DNA from: Treponema sp.
Lineage (GTDB): Bacteria; Spirochaetota; Spirochaetia; Treponematales; Breznakiellaceae
Assembly (NCBI GenBank): GCA_031271075.1
Contig: JAISWN010000048.1
Coordinates: 1-7,607, forward strand
Reading direction: 5' to 3'
Length of the DNA: 7,607 nucleotides
Shown here one piece after another: positions 1 through 7,035 of this stretch. Under the pieces are notes generated by a model. It saw nothing but the letters and a program-made list of their open reading frames with translations, was not told where the DNA came from and searched no databases. The position numbers and the translations under genes were made by a program. Every line of letters begins with the position of its first letter. The stretch's first letter is position 1.

Positions 1-1989
1 GTTCACCGGGGCGTCGTTGAAAATGCCCGCCGGACGCTCGGCGCTGAAGGGGACGCCGAAATTCTTGCACTGCCTTTCCAGGGAGCCTTGATGGGTGTAG
101 GAACGCTGTAGTATCACGAAGTCGCTGTACCCGCAGGGCCGCCGCCGAACCCCTTCAGAAGTCCGTTCACGGATTTGCCAGCCCGAATCAACCATTTCCC
201 GTATCCGCTCCGCGATGTACGCGGCTTCAAGCTCGTAACCGGTGAGCGCCCGGGGATCGTCCCCCGGCAGGCGGCCCTTGTCAAGAAAGCAAAAATGCAC
301 CGCCGGGCTTTGCCGTTCTTCCGCGCCGTTTTCTCCCGGAACATTATCCGGGGCATAGACCCTGTGATAGACAGCCTCAAAACCGGGGAGGGCCCCGTCA
401 TCAGGCAGAAATACCGCCCCGTGTTCCGGGACCGGGCCGCCGAAGACGCGGTTAAAGGCTTCGATGAGGGCGGGCCCGGACCGGTAATTGCGGACCAGGT
501 TCAGGACGCCGGTTCCGGCTTCGGAGGAGCCCCCTCCCCCGTGGTTAAGGGTCCGGGCAAGACTGCGGAAAACCGAAACATCGGCCCCCCGGAAACGGTA
601 GATTGACTGTTTCTCGTCCCCCACAAAGAAGAGTTTCCCCGGCAGAATCTCCGCCGCCGGGGGTATCTCCCGCTCCATCCGCCCGGTTTTTTCCGCCAGG
701 AGGAAGAGCAGTTCCTTTTGCAGGGAGTTGTTATCCTGAAACTCGTCGATCATGATCGCCTGGAAGGCGGTTTTTTCGTTGTACCGTATGTCCGGATGAT
801 CCCGCAGGATAGTCCGGGCAAGCCGGGCTATGTCGGTAAAGCTGAGCGCCCCCTCCGCCCGTTTTTTGTCCAGATAGAACCGCTGGAACTCATCCAGCAG
901 CGCCATGAGGGAGAGGATAAGCCCCCCCTGGACGCAGAAGACCAGGAGGGAGGAAAATTCCCTGAAGCCCGCCCGGAGTTCCCTGCATATTTCCTTGGCC
1001 CGGCTGTTCCGCTTGCCACCGCTCATGTTTGCCCGACAGATTCGGTGCAGCAGATCCAGGCAGCGGATCATCCGCTCCCGCAGGGGATGGGCCTCCGCCA
1101 GGTTCACGCAGCCCCCCTCCGGCTCCGCGGCAAGGGCCGAGAAGTAGTCCCGGATCTCCTCCGGGCCGGGAAAAAGATCGGGGCTGGACCGGAACTTTTC
1201 CGTTAAAGGCAGGATAAGGGCGAGGAATTTATCTTCCCGGCCGCCTTCCCCCGCCAGCGCGGAGAGTTCCTCCAAAAGGGACAGGATTCCGGGCCGCCTT
1301 TCCGCCCATTCGGCGCGGATCTTCTCAAAACGTTTCAGGGTTTCTCCCGCGTAGGAAGGGGGCTCGTCAATGTGGCTGTACTTGAAGGCCGCGGCGGCGA
1401 AAATATCCTTCCCCATATCCGCGGGCTTTTTGGTACGGTAAAGCCGTTCCAGGGCCGGGTGGTTCCGGCGGGAGATGAGGAAGGGGAGCGCTTCCTCCTC
1501 GGCAAGCTGCCGGCACCGATCCTCGTCTACCGTAAAATCCGGACGGATCCCGTAGCGGGAGGCGGCCTGTTTGACGATGTAGGCGCTGTAGGAATCCAGG
1601 GTCTGAATCCGAGCGTGGAAGAAATCCTCCAGGGCCGACCGGGCCCGCTCCCGTTGAATTTGCCCGGTTTGCCCGGCCCTACCCCCGGCGGAAGTCCCGG
1701 CAGGGGGATCCGCCGGAGCCCCGGCATCCGAAGTCCCGGCGGCCAGGGCCTTGGCGGCCAAGGCTGCATGGATCCGCTGGTACATCTCCGCCGCGGCTTT
1801 CCGGGTAAAGGTGAGGGTGAGGATCTCCTCAACGGTGTAACCCTTTTCGGTAACCAGCCAGAGGTAGCGGCTTGCCAGGACCGATGTTTTACCGGAACCC
1901 GCGCCGGCGGCCACTACGGCGTTTTCCTCCCAGTAGGCGGCCCGTTCCTGTTCGGGGTTCAGTTTTTTCAGCGGGGTGTTTTCAGCCAT
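1..1989 (-). CDS. addA: AddA-type UvrD-family helicase, N-terminal 663 residues (runs off left edge)
   Basis: This is an ATP-dependent DNA helicase of superfamily 1A, probably the AddA subunit of an AddAB (RecBCD-like) end-processing complex. The translation shows the helicase motifs in order: Walker A GAGSGKT at residues 29-35, motif Ia TFTRKAAAEM near 60-69, an IQTLDSY segment near 128-134, Walker B DEFQD at 415-419, motif III VGDEKQSIYRFRGAD from 456, and motif IV LVRNYRSGPALIEAF in the low 490s onward. Motifs V and VI and any C-terminal nuclease domain lie beyond the edge, so a single-nuclease arrangement cannot be judged. The ATG at 1989 overlaps the end of addB (ATGGCTGA) and has an AGGGAG Shine-Dalgarno site at 1997-2002, seven bases upstream, which implies translational coupling. 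An Ala/Gly/Pro-rich stretch at about residues 84-108 follows motif Ia and looks like a linker expansion. A stand-alone UvrD/PcrA is less likely because the upstream partner is AddB-like. Confidence 0.9.
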   Translation of the reverse strand, partial: MAENTPLKKLNPEQERAAYWEENAVVAAGAGSGKTSVLASRYLWLVTEKGYTVEEILTLTFTRKAAAEMYQRIHAALAAKALAAGTSDAGAPADPPAGTSAGGRAGQTGQIQRERARSALEDFFHARIQTLDSYSAYIVKQAASRYGIRPDFTVDEDRCRQLAEEEALPFLISRRNHPALERLYRTKKPADMGKDIFAAAAFKYSHIDEPPSYAGETLKRFEKIRAEWAERRPGILSLLEELSALAGEGGREDKFLALILPLTEKFRSSPDLFPGPEEIRDYFSALAAEPEGGCVNLAEAHPLRERMIRCLDLLHRICRANMSGGKRNSRAKEICRELRAGFREFSSLLVFCVQGGLILSLMALLDEFQRFYLDKKRAEGALSFTDIARLARTILRDHPDIRYNEKTAFQAIMIDEFQDNNSLQKELLFLLAEKTGRMEREIPPAAEILPGKLFFVGDEKQSIYRFRGADVSVFRSLARTLNHGGGGSSEAGTGVLNLVRNYRSGPALIEAFNRVFGGPVPEHGAVFLPDDGALPGFEAVYHRVYAPDNVPGENGAEERQSPAVHFCFLDKGRLPGDDPRALTGYELEAAYIAERIREMVDSGWQIRERTSEGVRRRPCGYSDFVILQRSYTHQGSLERQCKNFGVPFSAERPAGIFNDAPVN

Positions 1990-4900
1990 CGGTTTTCTCC
2001 CTGCGGATAAGCCCCCGTTCCTTTTCCACCGTGTAGAGGGTCCGGCAGATTCGGTGGTAGGCGCATTGGTAACACTGCTTTTCCCCGGTACTGAAAACCG
2101 AAAAAATCCCGGTTCCCGCTTCCTCCGCGTACTGCCCAGCCTTCCCCCTGAATTCGTCCAGGATGGCGGCGAAGCGGTCTTCCCCTTCGTCCCCCTCCCC
2201 ATCTTCCCGAAGAGGCGTCTGTTTCCGCAGAATCATGGCGCTCCGCCTGCCCGGTTTTTCCGTGCCCTCAAGATTATCCCGGATGGAACCCAGGATCACC
2301 AGGGGCTCGGCTTTGAGTATCCTGAAAAACAGGGCGCCGTGGACCGGCGGGCAGCCGTTTGCCTCCGCCAGGCTGAGGTACATGGGGAGCTGGAAATTCT
2401 GAAGCCCCCGTTCCCCCCGGCCTATGCAGTCGGCCCGGCGGGGAAGGGAGTTGAGCTTGAAATCCACGATGAACGCCTGGCCGGCCTCCTCCTCCCTTTC
2501 GTCTATCAACAGCAGATCTACTTTCCCCGTAAGGTAGTGGTTCTCCCCTTCGGCGGTGTAGAGGGTTTCGCTTCCCGCCACCCTGAAACCCCCGAAGTAA
2601 CGCAGCAGGGCGGCCAGGAGGAGTTCCGTCTGTTTCACCGCCGCCTGTTTCCCGGCCCTGAGGAAACGGACCGTAAGGGCGCTCAGGGGCCGGCTTTCGC
2701 CGGGGAGCTGGGGGAGACTGTCGAAAACTTCCGCCGCGGAGGATGCCAGGAAGCCCCGGTAGAGGCCGGGAAGGGCCTCCCCGTCGGGGGGAAGGAGGAC
2801 GCCGCCCTTTTCCCTTACCGAATCGAAGAAACGGTTCAGCAGGGCGTGGTACAGGGAACCCATGATGTTCTCCGCCATCAGGGAGGTTTCCATGCGGACG
2901 CTCTCCAGTCTGAGGATCCTGGCGTAAAGCCATTCGGCGGCACAGCGGAAGTAAGGTTCCATGGCGGTGGCCGATACCCGGAGCTTCCCCCCGAAATCCT
3001 TCCCCCCGTAGCGTCTCCGGGCAAGATCCGCGAAAAGCGGGCCTCCGGTAAAACCATCTTCCCTGCCGGAACGCCGGGTTTCCCCGCCGGGCTCTGCCCG
3101 CCGCCGTTCCATGAAGGCCCGGAAGCCTTCCGCCTGAACTTCGTGGAGGATGCATCCGGGAGCCGCCGGGTTGTCCGGCCCGGAAAGAAAGCGGCGCTCC
3201 CGGTCAAAAAGATCCGGGGCAAAGGCGCCTGGTTCCAAATCCCCGTAACGTCTCCGGGCAAGATCCGCGAAAAGCTGGCCTCCGGTAAAATCATCCTCTT
3301 TGCCGGAACGCCGGGTTTCCCCGCCGGCGCCGGTTTCTCCCCCAGGCCCCGCCCGCCGCCGTTCCATGAAGGCCCGAAAGCCTTCCGCCTGAACTTCGTG
3401 GAGGAGGCCCCCGGGAGCCGCCGGGCTGTCCGGCCCGGAAAGAAAGCGGCGCTCCCGGTCAAAAAGATCCGGGGCAAAGGCGCCTGGTTCCAAATCCCCG
3501 TAACGTATCCGGGCCTTGCCGCTTAGTTCCAGGGCGGCGTGGGGAATGGCGAAGCCCGAGAAAGACTCCTGGGAACAGAAGAAGACGGCGGGCCGTTCCG
3601 AATTCAGCTTGTGGAGATCGATAAAAACCTTTGAGGCGTCAATGTCCTTTAGGCCCAGTTTTTCTTTTTTGAGCCGGGGGAGGAAGGCAAGGCGGGGGAA
3701 AACCTCCGAAAGGTTCTCCTGGCTCGCCCCCAGCACGATGTGGCAGTCGAAGGGCGCGGGGGCCGCGGTACGGTAAGGGAGGATCGACACCCCCGGGGAA
3801 TCTTCCTGGGGGAGGTATCGGGTCTCGTCCAGATGTTCCACAAAGAAACGGTAGGGTTCGGGCGCGCTTACGCCGGGGAAGGACGCTTCTATCTCCCCAA
3901 GCCGGAGAAGTTCTGAAATACAGCGGGAAAGGATCGTGTCGGTTTCGGGGAGACATTCGGCGATGTCAAGAAACTGTTCCCGGAAGGTAAAGTAAAACTT
4001 TCTAATTTCCGCGAAAGAGGACGCGCCGCACAGTTTTTCTACCGAGGTTTTCAGCTCCCGGTAAAAGTTGGCGGCCAGGACTTCCCTCCTGCCCGAAGGG
4101 GAGGCAAAGGCGTCGAGCCACACATCTTCCCTTTTGCCCCCCTCGACCCAGGAGCAGAGGCAGTTGTTTCTCAGGCCGAAATCAACCAGTTGATCGATGA
4201 TCCCCCGGTATTTCCAGGGCAGGTGGCTGTTGAGGAGCAGGTTGGAGACCGCCTCGAAGGAAAAGCTCCGCCTCCGGCAATCCAGCAGGGCGGGAAAGAG
4301 CCGCCCCGCCGGGTAGGAGGACAGGGGCTTCCCGGCCCGGCGGACCGCGGGGATACTGCGGTTGGCAAATTCCCGCAGCACGTAGGGTTCGTAGTCTTCC
4401 GTATCCGGCACGCAAACCACGATGGAATCCCAGGGAACCTGTTCCCCCTCCGCAAGGTTTCTGATGTAAAGCGCCGCCTCGGTAATTTCACTGCGGGCGT
4501 TGGTGTGGAAGTAGGTTTTGAAGGGCCGCGCCGCGCCGCTTTCCGCCAGGGGAACCATGGTTACCCGCTCCGCCTTTTCCAGGAGGCCCCGGTATTCGCA
4601 GTAATCGCTTAAACATTCGGGAAAAAAGATAAAGCAGTCCCGGCCCGAATCATCAAAAGGCGGCTTCTCCCAGGCCGGTTCAAAGAGCCGGTTTTCATCG
4701 AGAAATTTTTTGTACCTGGCGGCAAGGACGCAGATATCCCTGTCGTCCCCGTCGGCAAAGGCGGGGCTGCCGCTGTCTTCCTCCGTGAGGGCCGCGGCCG
4801 GTTTACCCGAAACCTTTTCAAACCAGGAGCCGAGCTGGGGAAGAACCTGGGAAAGCCAGGGGGCGAAGGAAGACGCGGAGGAGGAGTATTCAGGAGGAAC

Positions 4901-5212
4901 CAGGGATCTGAAGATCGCCGCCCCAAGGCCGCCTCTTTTTACCGCTTCGGCGTTTTCCTCCAGCAGACGGCTGGTGAAAATTTTCCTCAGCAGGGAAGGG
5001 ATGCTTTTTTTATCCTGCATCCGGGAGCGGATGGATTCCTGCTTGAAGCTGTCCCAGGCGGTAAACTGTTCCATGGCCACTGTCCCGCCCCCTCGCAGCC
5101 TGAGAAGCCGGTCCGCCCAGCGGTGAAGGGCCACATCGGTGGGAAAAACAAAAAGCGCCCCGGCCTTCCCGCAGTTTTCCAGGAGGATCCTGTCTACCGG
5201 ATTGGCTTTCAT
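1982..5212 (-). CDS. addB: AddB-type exonuclease subunit with PD-(D/E)XK nuclease domain, 1076 aa
   Basis: This is probably the AddB subunit, which pairs with AddA to resect double-strand ends. The N-terminus resembles the inactive helicase-like part of AddB proteins: FVFPT near residue 21 comes where a helicase would follow its Walker A, and no GxxGxGK motif is visible. A segment from about residue 258 (DSIVVCVPD, then GKPLSSYPAGRL) is typical of this family. The C-terminal third is a RecB-type nuclease: GKVD with D899, VDFK with D917 and K919, and a QLPMYL motif from Q941. Cysteines C757, C1047, C1050 and C1056 match the C...Cx2Cx5C iron-sulfur staple of AddB. Residues 572-735 are a near-exact tandem duplication (see 3008-3499). 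The ATG at 5212 has no close Shine-Dalgarno site; GGGAC lies about 18 bases upstream. The start is favoured because homologous-looking sequence begins right after it. The gene ends inside the addA start. Confidence 0.88.
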   Translation of the reverse strand: MKANPVDRILLENCGKAGALFVFPTDVALHRWADRLLRLRGGGTVAMEQFTAWDSFKQESIRSRMQDKKSIPSLLRKIFTSRLLEENAEAVKRGGLGAAIFRSLVPPEYSSSASSFAPWLSQVLPQLGSWFEKVSGKPAAALTEEDSGSPAFADGDDRDICVLAARYKKFLDENRLFEPAWEKPPFDDSGRDCFIFFPECLSDYCEYRGLLEKAERVTMVPLAESGAARPFKTYFHTNARSEITEAALYIRNLAEGEQVPWDSIVVCVPDTEDYEPYVLREFANRSIPAVRRAGKPLSSYPAGRLFPALLDCRRRSFSFEAVSNLLLNSHLPWKYRGIIDQLVDFGLRNNCLCSWVEGGKREDVWLDAFASPSGRREVLAANFYRELKTSVEKLCGASSFAEIRKFYFTFREQFLDIAECLPETDTILSRCISELLRLGEIEASFPGVSAPEPYRFFVEHLDETRYLPQEDSPGVSILPYRTAAPAPFDCHIVLGASQENLSEVFPRLAFLPRLKKEKLGLKDIDASKVFIDLHKLNSERPAVFFCSQESFSGFAIPHAALELSGKARIRYGDLEPGAFAPDLFDRERRFLSGPDSPAAPGGLLHEVQAEGFRAFMERRRAGPGGETGAGGETRRSGKEDDFTGGQLFADLARRRYGDLEPGAFAPDLFDRERRFLSGPDNPAAPGCILHEVQAEGFRAFMERRRAEPGGETRRSGREDGFTGGPLFADLARRRYGGKDFGGKLRVSATAMEPYFRCAAEWLYARILRLESVRMETSLMAENIMGSLYHALLNRFFDSVREKGGVLLPPDGEALPGLYRGFLASSAAEVFDSLPQLPGESRPLSALTVRFLRAGKQAAVKQTELLLAALLRYFGGFRVAGSETLYTAEGENHYLTGKVDLLLIDEREEEAGQAFIVDFKLNSLPRRADCIGRGERGLQNFQLPMYLSLAEANGCPPVHGALFFRILKAEPLVILGSIRDNLEGTEKPGRRSAMILRKQTPLREDGEGDEGEDRFAAILDEFRGKAGQYAEEAGTGIFSVFSTGEKQCYQCAYHRICRTLYTVEKERGLIRREKTDG
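3008..3499. repeat. In-frame tandem duplication inside addB (237 bp + 255 bp)
   Basis: Two adjacent copies lie at 3008-3244 and 3245-3499. They differ by about 14 substitutions and one 18-bp insertion, so they are roughly 94% identical over aligned bases, and the last 73 bp of each copy (3172-3244 in the left copy) are identical. They encode residues 657-735 and 572-656, each running from GDLEPGAFAP to LARRRY. The 18-bp difference is itself a small duplication (GGETGAGGET versus GGET). A short third match, gtaacgtatccgggc from 3500, marks where copying could have been seeded by microhomology. The reading frame is kept throughout. The duplicated block lies between the helicase-like part and the nuclease domain. 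Confidence 0.95.
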
Positions 5213-5230
5213 AAGTGATAAATAGCGTCC

Positions 5231-5644
5231 CTATTTGACCAGGTGAATCCGCTGGTCACCGTGAACGCCAACGAGACGCTGGTTTACCGGATCAACCATC
5301 AAATCCATGCCTTCCAGGGGCAGCGCGCCCAGAAGTATGTCCTTCGCATCCGGTATGACCACGGACTGTAGGCTGATGTCACGGTCTTTCCAGCGGATTT
5401 CCACCGGTTCGGTCAAGCCGTATGGGATGGTAGATCCGTCCGCAAGACTGGACTCTACCATTTTCAGGATAGCGACCCCCAGCTTTTGCCGGGTCTCCTC
5501 GTTGATGATCAGTGTCCATGCCCCGGTATCGGGCATAGCCTCCAGCGTAACCGTGCGGATTTTTGTGTCCAGAATAAATCCGTTTCGCGCCGCGCTGATG
5601 TCCCCCGCGTTGACCAGGGTAATTTCTTCGGTAAAAGTTCCCAT
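5231..5644 (-). CDS. Retropepsin-like clan AA aspartic protease, 137 aa
   Basis: This is a small cytoplasmic-looking protein with the fold signature of single-domain retropepsin-like proteases, which act as dimers. The catalytic loop is DTGAWTLIINEE, with D39-T-G-A42 preceded by a hydrophobic strand. The second half carries the matching ILLGALPLEGMDLMVDP segment (residues 103-119), followed by NQRLVG, as in the bacterial and archaeal 'clan AA aspartic protease' families. No signal peptide or membrane segment is visible. The ATG at 5644 is preferred over the GTG at 5650 because the GGAG at 5650-5653 sits five bases before the ATG but overlaps the GTG. It ends 18 bp before addB and probably shares a transcript with it. 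The substrate is unknown. Its length is near the usual size of about 120-140 residues. Confidence 0.82.
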   Translation of the reverse strand: MGTFTEEITLVNAGDISAARNGFILDTKIRTVTLEAMPDTGAWTLIINEETRQKLGVAILKMVESSLADGSTIPYGLTEPVEIRWKDRDISLQSVVIPDAKDILLGALPLEGMDLMVDPVNQRLVGVHGDQRIHLVK

Positions 5645-5649
5645 ATACA

Positions 5650-5653
5650 CTCC
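5650..5653 (-). promoter_or_regulatory. Shine-Dalgarno site that fixes the protease start
   Basis: The minus strand reads CCGGAGTGTATATG. GGAG lies five bases before the ATG at 5644 and overlaps the alternative GTG at 5650, which excludes the GTG as a sensible start. A TATATT at 5661-5666 just upstream could be a -10 box, but no good -35 accompanies it. Confidence 0.6.
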
Positions 5654-5668
5654 GGCTTTTAATATACC

Positions 5669-5724
5669 ATAAAAAGACGCCGTAAAAAAGACGCCATAAA
5701 AAAGACAACACTGAAAAAGACAAC
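5669..5724. repeat. Four imperfect 13-15 bp A-rich tandem repeats
   Basis: On the plus strand the units are ataaaaagacgcc (5669-5681), gtaaaaaagacgcc (5682-5695), ataaaaaagacaac (5696-5709) and actgaaaaagacaac (5710-5724). Each carries an A5-A6 run followed by GAC. They sit immediately upstream of the protease-addB-addA operon. A role as upstream promoter DNA or a regulator binding array is possible but unproven. Slippage-prone repeat DNA is the simplest reading. Confidence 0.8.
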
Positions 5725-5754
5725 AACCCCATCTGTTTCAGCAGTTCTCAGTTT

Positions 5755-5870
5755 AACCACCGTTCACACAGAGTTTTTTACGGAGTTTCACGGAGATACA
5801 GAGGGATCAGAGCGGATCGGTGAGGAAACCTCCGTGTTTCTCTGTGTCCTGGCCATCCGGCATGGTGGTT
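5755..5870. repeat. Large imperfect palindrome of the CACAGAG/CACGGAG type
   Basis: Three nested pairs of arms are visible: AACCACC 5755-5761 with GGTGGTT 5864-5870, CACAGAG 5767-5773 with CTCTGTG 5840-5846, and CACGGAG 5789-5795 with CTCCGTG 5830-5836. A central loop of 34 bases remains. The left side carries an extra ACGGAG at 5779-5784. From memory, intergenic elements with these words occur in many bacterial genomes as dispersed inverted repeats. There is no coding capacity, and no target-site duplication could be recognised. Confidence 0.7.
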
Positions 5871-6181
5871 TTTTCCAGGATTTTGTTGAAACTTGAGAAT
5901 TCCTGGGAAATTCGGCGGCTGATACCTTTGCGTTACCCAGTTCAATCGGGCCGGGTAGAACCGGGGACTTACCTCCCCGGAGTCCCCGCCGCCCCGGACC
6001 TGCCCAATTTTCGTACCCCAGGTACGCGGCATCCGGTTCCTCTGGAATAAGATTTGCTTAGCTCCAGGCGTGTACAATTCTTGCTTCCGTCCTACCATCG
6101 CACATTCCCCGCCTCCATTACCCCGGCTCCGCTTGGACTAAAAGTCCGCCGCTTCCGATGGTTCGCCACTCCGTCTTTACC
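5871..6181. other. Non-coding spacer with several small hairpins
   Basis: No convincing gene is seen on either strand; the open frames present lack a start with a ribosome site and resemble no family I know. Local inverted repeats are CGGGGACT 5962-5969 with AGTCCCCG 5981-5988 (loop 11), CGTACC 6012-6017 with GGTACG 6021-6026 (loop CCA), and GGACT 6135-6139 with AGTCC 6143-6147 (loop AAA). The cluster could be a decayed element or a structured RNA, and nothing here decides between them. Confidence 0.5.
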
Positions 6182-6204
6182 AATGCCGAAAGCTTTAGTA
6201 TGCT
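6176..6204 (+). promoter_or_regulatory. Possible sigma-70-type promoter for the 6304 gene
   Basis: TTTACC (6176-6181) and TATGCT (6199-6204) each match four of six consensus bases and are separated by 17 bp. Transcription would begin near 6211 and give a leader of about 90 nt. The -10 box overlaps the left arm of the inverted repeat in the following leader. This is a weak call based only on pattern. Confidence 0.3.
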
Positions 6205-6284
6205 ATGAAGAGGAAGTGTTATAGCGCTTTGCGCTCATACCCGGTTTAGCATAAGCGGCGCCGCATCAGGCGGTGTCCGGCATT
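6182..6284 (+). promoter_or_regulatory. Structured inverted-repeat leader upstream of the coiled-coil nuclease gene
   Basis: Nested complementary arms are visible: AATGCCG 6182-6188 with CGGCATT 6278-6284, GCTT 6192-6195 with AAGC 6253-6256, ATGCTA 6200-6205 with TAGCAT 6247-6252, and an apical hairpin AGCGC 6223-6227 / GCGCT 6231-6235 with a TTT loop. A perfect palindrome GCGGCGCCGC lies at 6255-6264. The outer stem runs into TTTTTT and then the Shine-Dalgarno site, so the arrangement could be a terminator-like or translation-controlling leader. It could equally be a small palindromic repeat element. No known riboswitch class is recognised. Confidence 0.5.
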
Positions 6285-6289
6285 TTTTC

Positions 6290-6295
6290 AGGAGG
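6290..6295 (+). promoter_or_regulatory. Strong Shine-Dalgarno site for the 6304 gene
   Basis: AGGAGG lies eight bases before the ATG at 6304, so this ATG is the natural start even though a TAG follows at codon 37. It is the best ribosome site in the window. Confidence 0.75.
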
Positions 6296-6303
6296 AGGGG
6301 CTT

Positions 6304-7035
6304 ATGCCCGCAGCCAGGACAACAACGAAAAAGACCGTGAAAACCGCCAAAGAGCCTATTCTTAAAAAGGCTAAAAAGGTGACCTTAGACGACGTATGGG
6401 CGACCATAAACTAGATTGGTAAGGCGCACAAAGAGACCCAGAAGGCCCACGCGGAGACGGAGGCAGCCATCAAGGAGACCCAGGCCGCCCTTAAAGAGAC
6501 CCAGGCCGCCCTTAAAAAGGCCCATGCGGAAACGGAGGCCGCCATCAAGGAGACCCAGAAAGCCCACGCGGAGACCGAGGCCGCTCTCAAGGAGACCCAG
6601 CGGATAGTCGGAGACCTGGGTAACAAGTTCGGCGACGAGGCCGAGCACACGCTGATCCCCGGCCTGCCCGAAAAGTTCAAACAGTTCGGCTTTGATTTCG
6701 GGGCGATTAGCCGCAACCGGAAAATCAACAACGAAAAGCATAATATACACGCGGAAATAGACGCTTTTCTGGAGAACGGCACCCAGGCGATGGCGGTAGA
6801 AGTAAAGGCGAAACTCCAGAAGGGAGATGTGGATAACCATATCAGGCGGATGGAAAAGCTGCGCAGGTACGCGGATCTGCATGGGGACGCGCGGGAATAT
6901 TTTGGGGCGATGGCTGCGACGGTGGTGAATGAAGGGGAGCGGGAGTACGCGCTGGAGAGAGGATTTTACGTGATAGAACCGTCGGGGGAGGACGTAAAGG
7001 TAAGCGAGCCGGATTCGGCGCCCTGTGTTTGGTAA
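6304..7035 (+). pseudogene. Coiled-coil PD-(D/E)XK nuclease-fold protein interrupted by in-frame TAG
   Basis: Reading from the ATG at 6304, 36 codons give a Lys/Thr/Ala-rich basic start ending LDDVWATIN. TAG follows at 6412-6414, then the same frame continues for 206 residues to TAA at 7033-7035. The continuation has a heptad coiled coil (about codons 42-99), then GDLGNKFGDEAEH, then a nuclease-like core with AEIDAFLENG (D153) and AVEVKAK (E166, K168), then RRMEKLRRYADLHGD and FYVIEPSGED near the end. The D...ExK spacing fits the PD-(D/E)XK superfamily, and the layout resembles a family I associate with Treponema genomes. No good start lies between the TAG and the core; the first ATG, at 6790, falls after D153. 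It is therefore either a nonsense-inactivated gene, a read-through case or a sequencing error. A single change from GAG, CAG or AAG would explain it. It is the only plus-strand gene and has its own leader. Confidence 0.75.
6427..6600 (+). repeat. Degenerate 21-bp repeat array encoding heptad coiled coil
   Basis: The DNA repeats a 21-bp unit built on AAGGAGACCCAGGCCGCCCTT with CAC/GCG/GAG variants. It encodes heptads such as KETQAAL and HAETEAA over about 58 residues, with Ala, Ile or Leu at core positions. Two adjacent units near 6480-6518 are almost identical, which points to recent expansion by slippage or unequal crossover. This segment lies just after the TAG codon. Confidence 0.85.

Noticed and set aside
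175..1217. Several plus-strand open frames within addA
   Set aside because: They have no ribosome sites or domains, while the minus-strand frame is continuous and contains all expected helicase motifs.
1976..3526. A 516-codon plus-strand open frame opposite addB
   Set aside because: It is a shadow of addB: Pro/Gly/Arg-rich with no recognisable domain, and it repeats a segment only because the addB duplication is read from the other strand.
5379..5732. A minus-strand frame starting with a hydrophobic MGLLSFSVLSFLW-type segment across the A-rich repeats
   Set aside because: The hydrophobic stretch comes from reading T-rich repeats. The rest overlaps the aspartic protease gene in another frame and is low-complexity Gly/Arg sequence.
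6412..6414. Reading the TAG as a pyrrolysine or other recoded codon
   Set aside because: There is no suppressor tRNA or related gene in the window, and other genes here end with TAA, TAG or TGA in the usual way. The protease itself ends with TAG, so TAG works as a stop in this genome.
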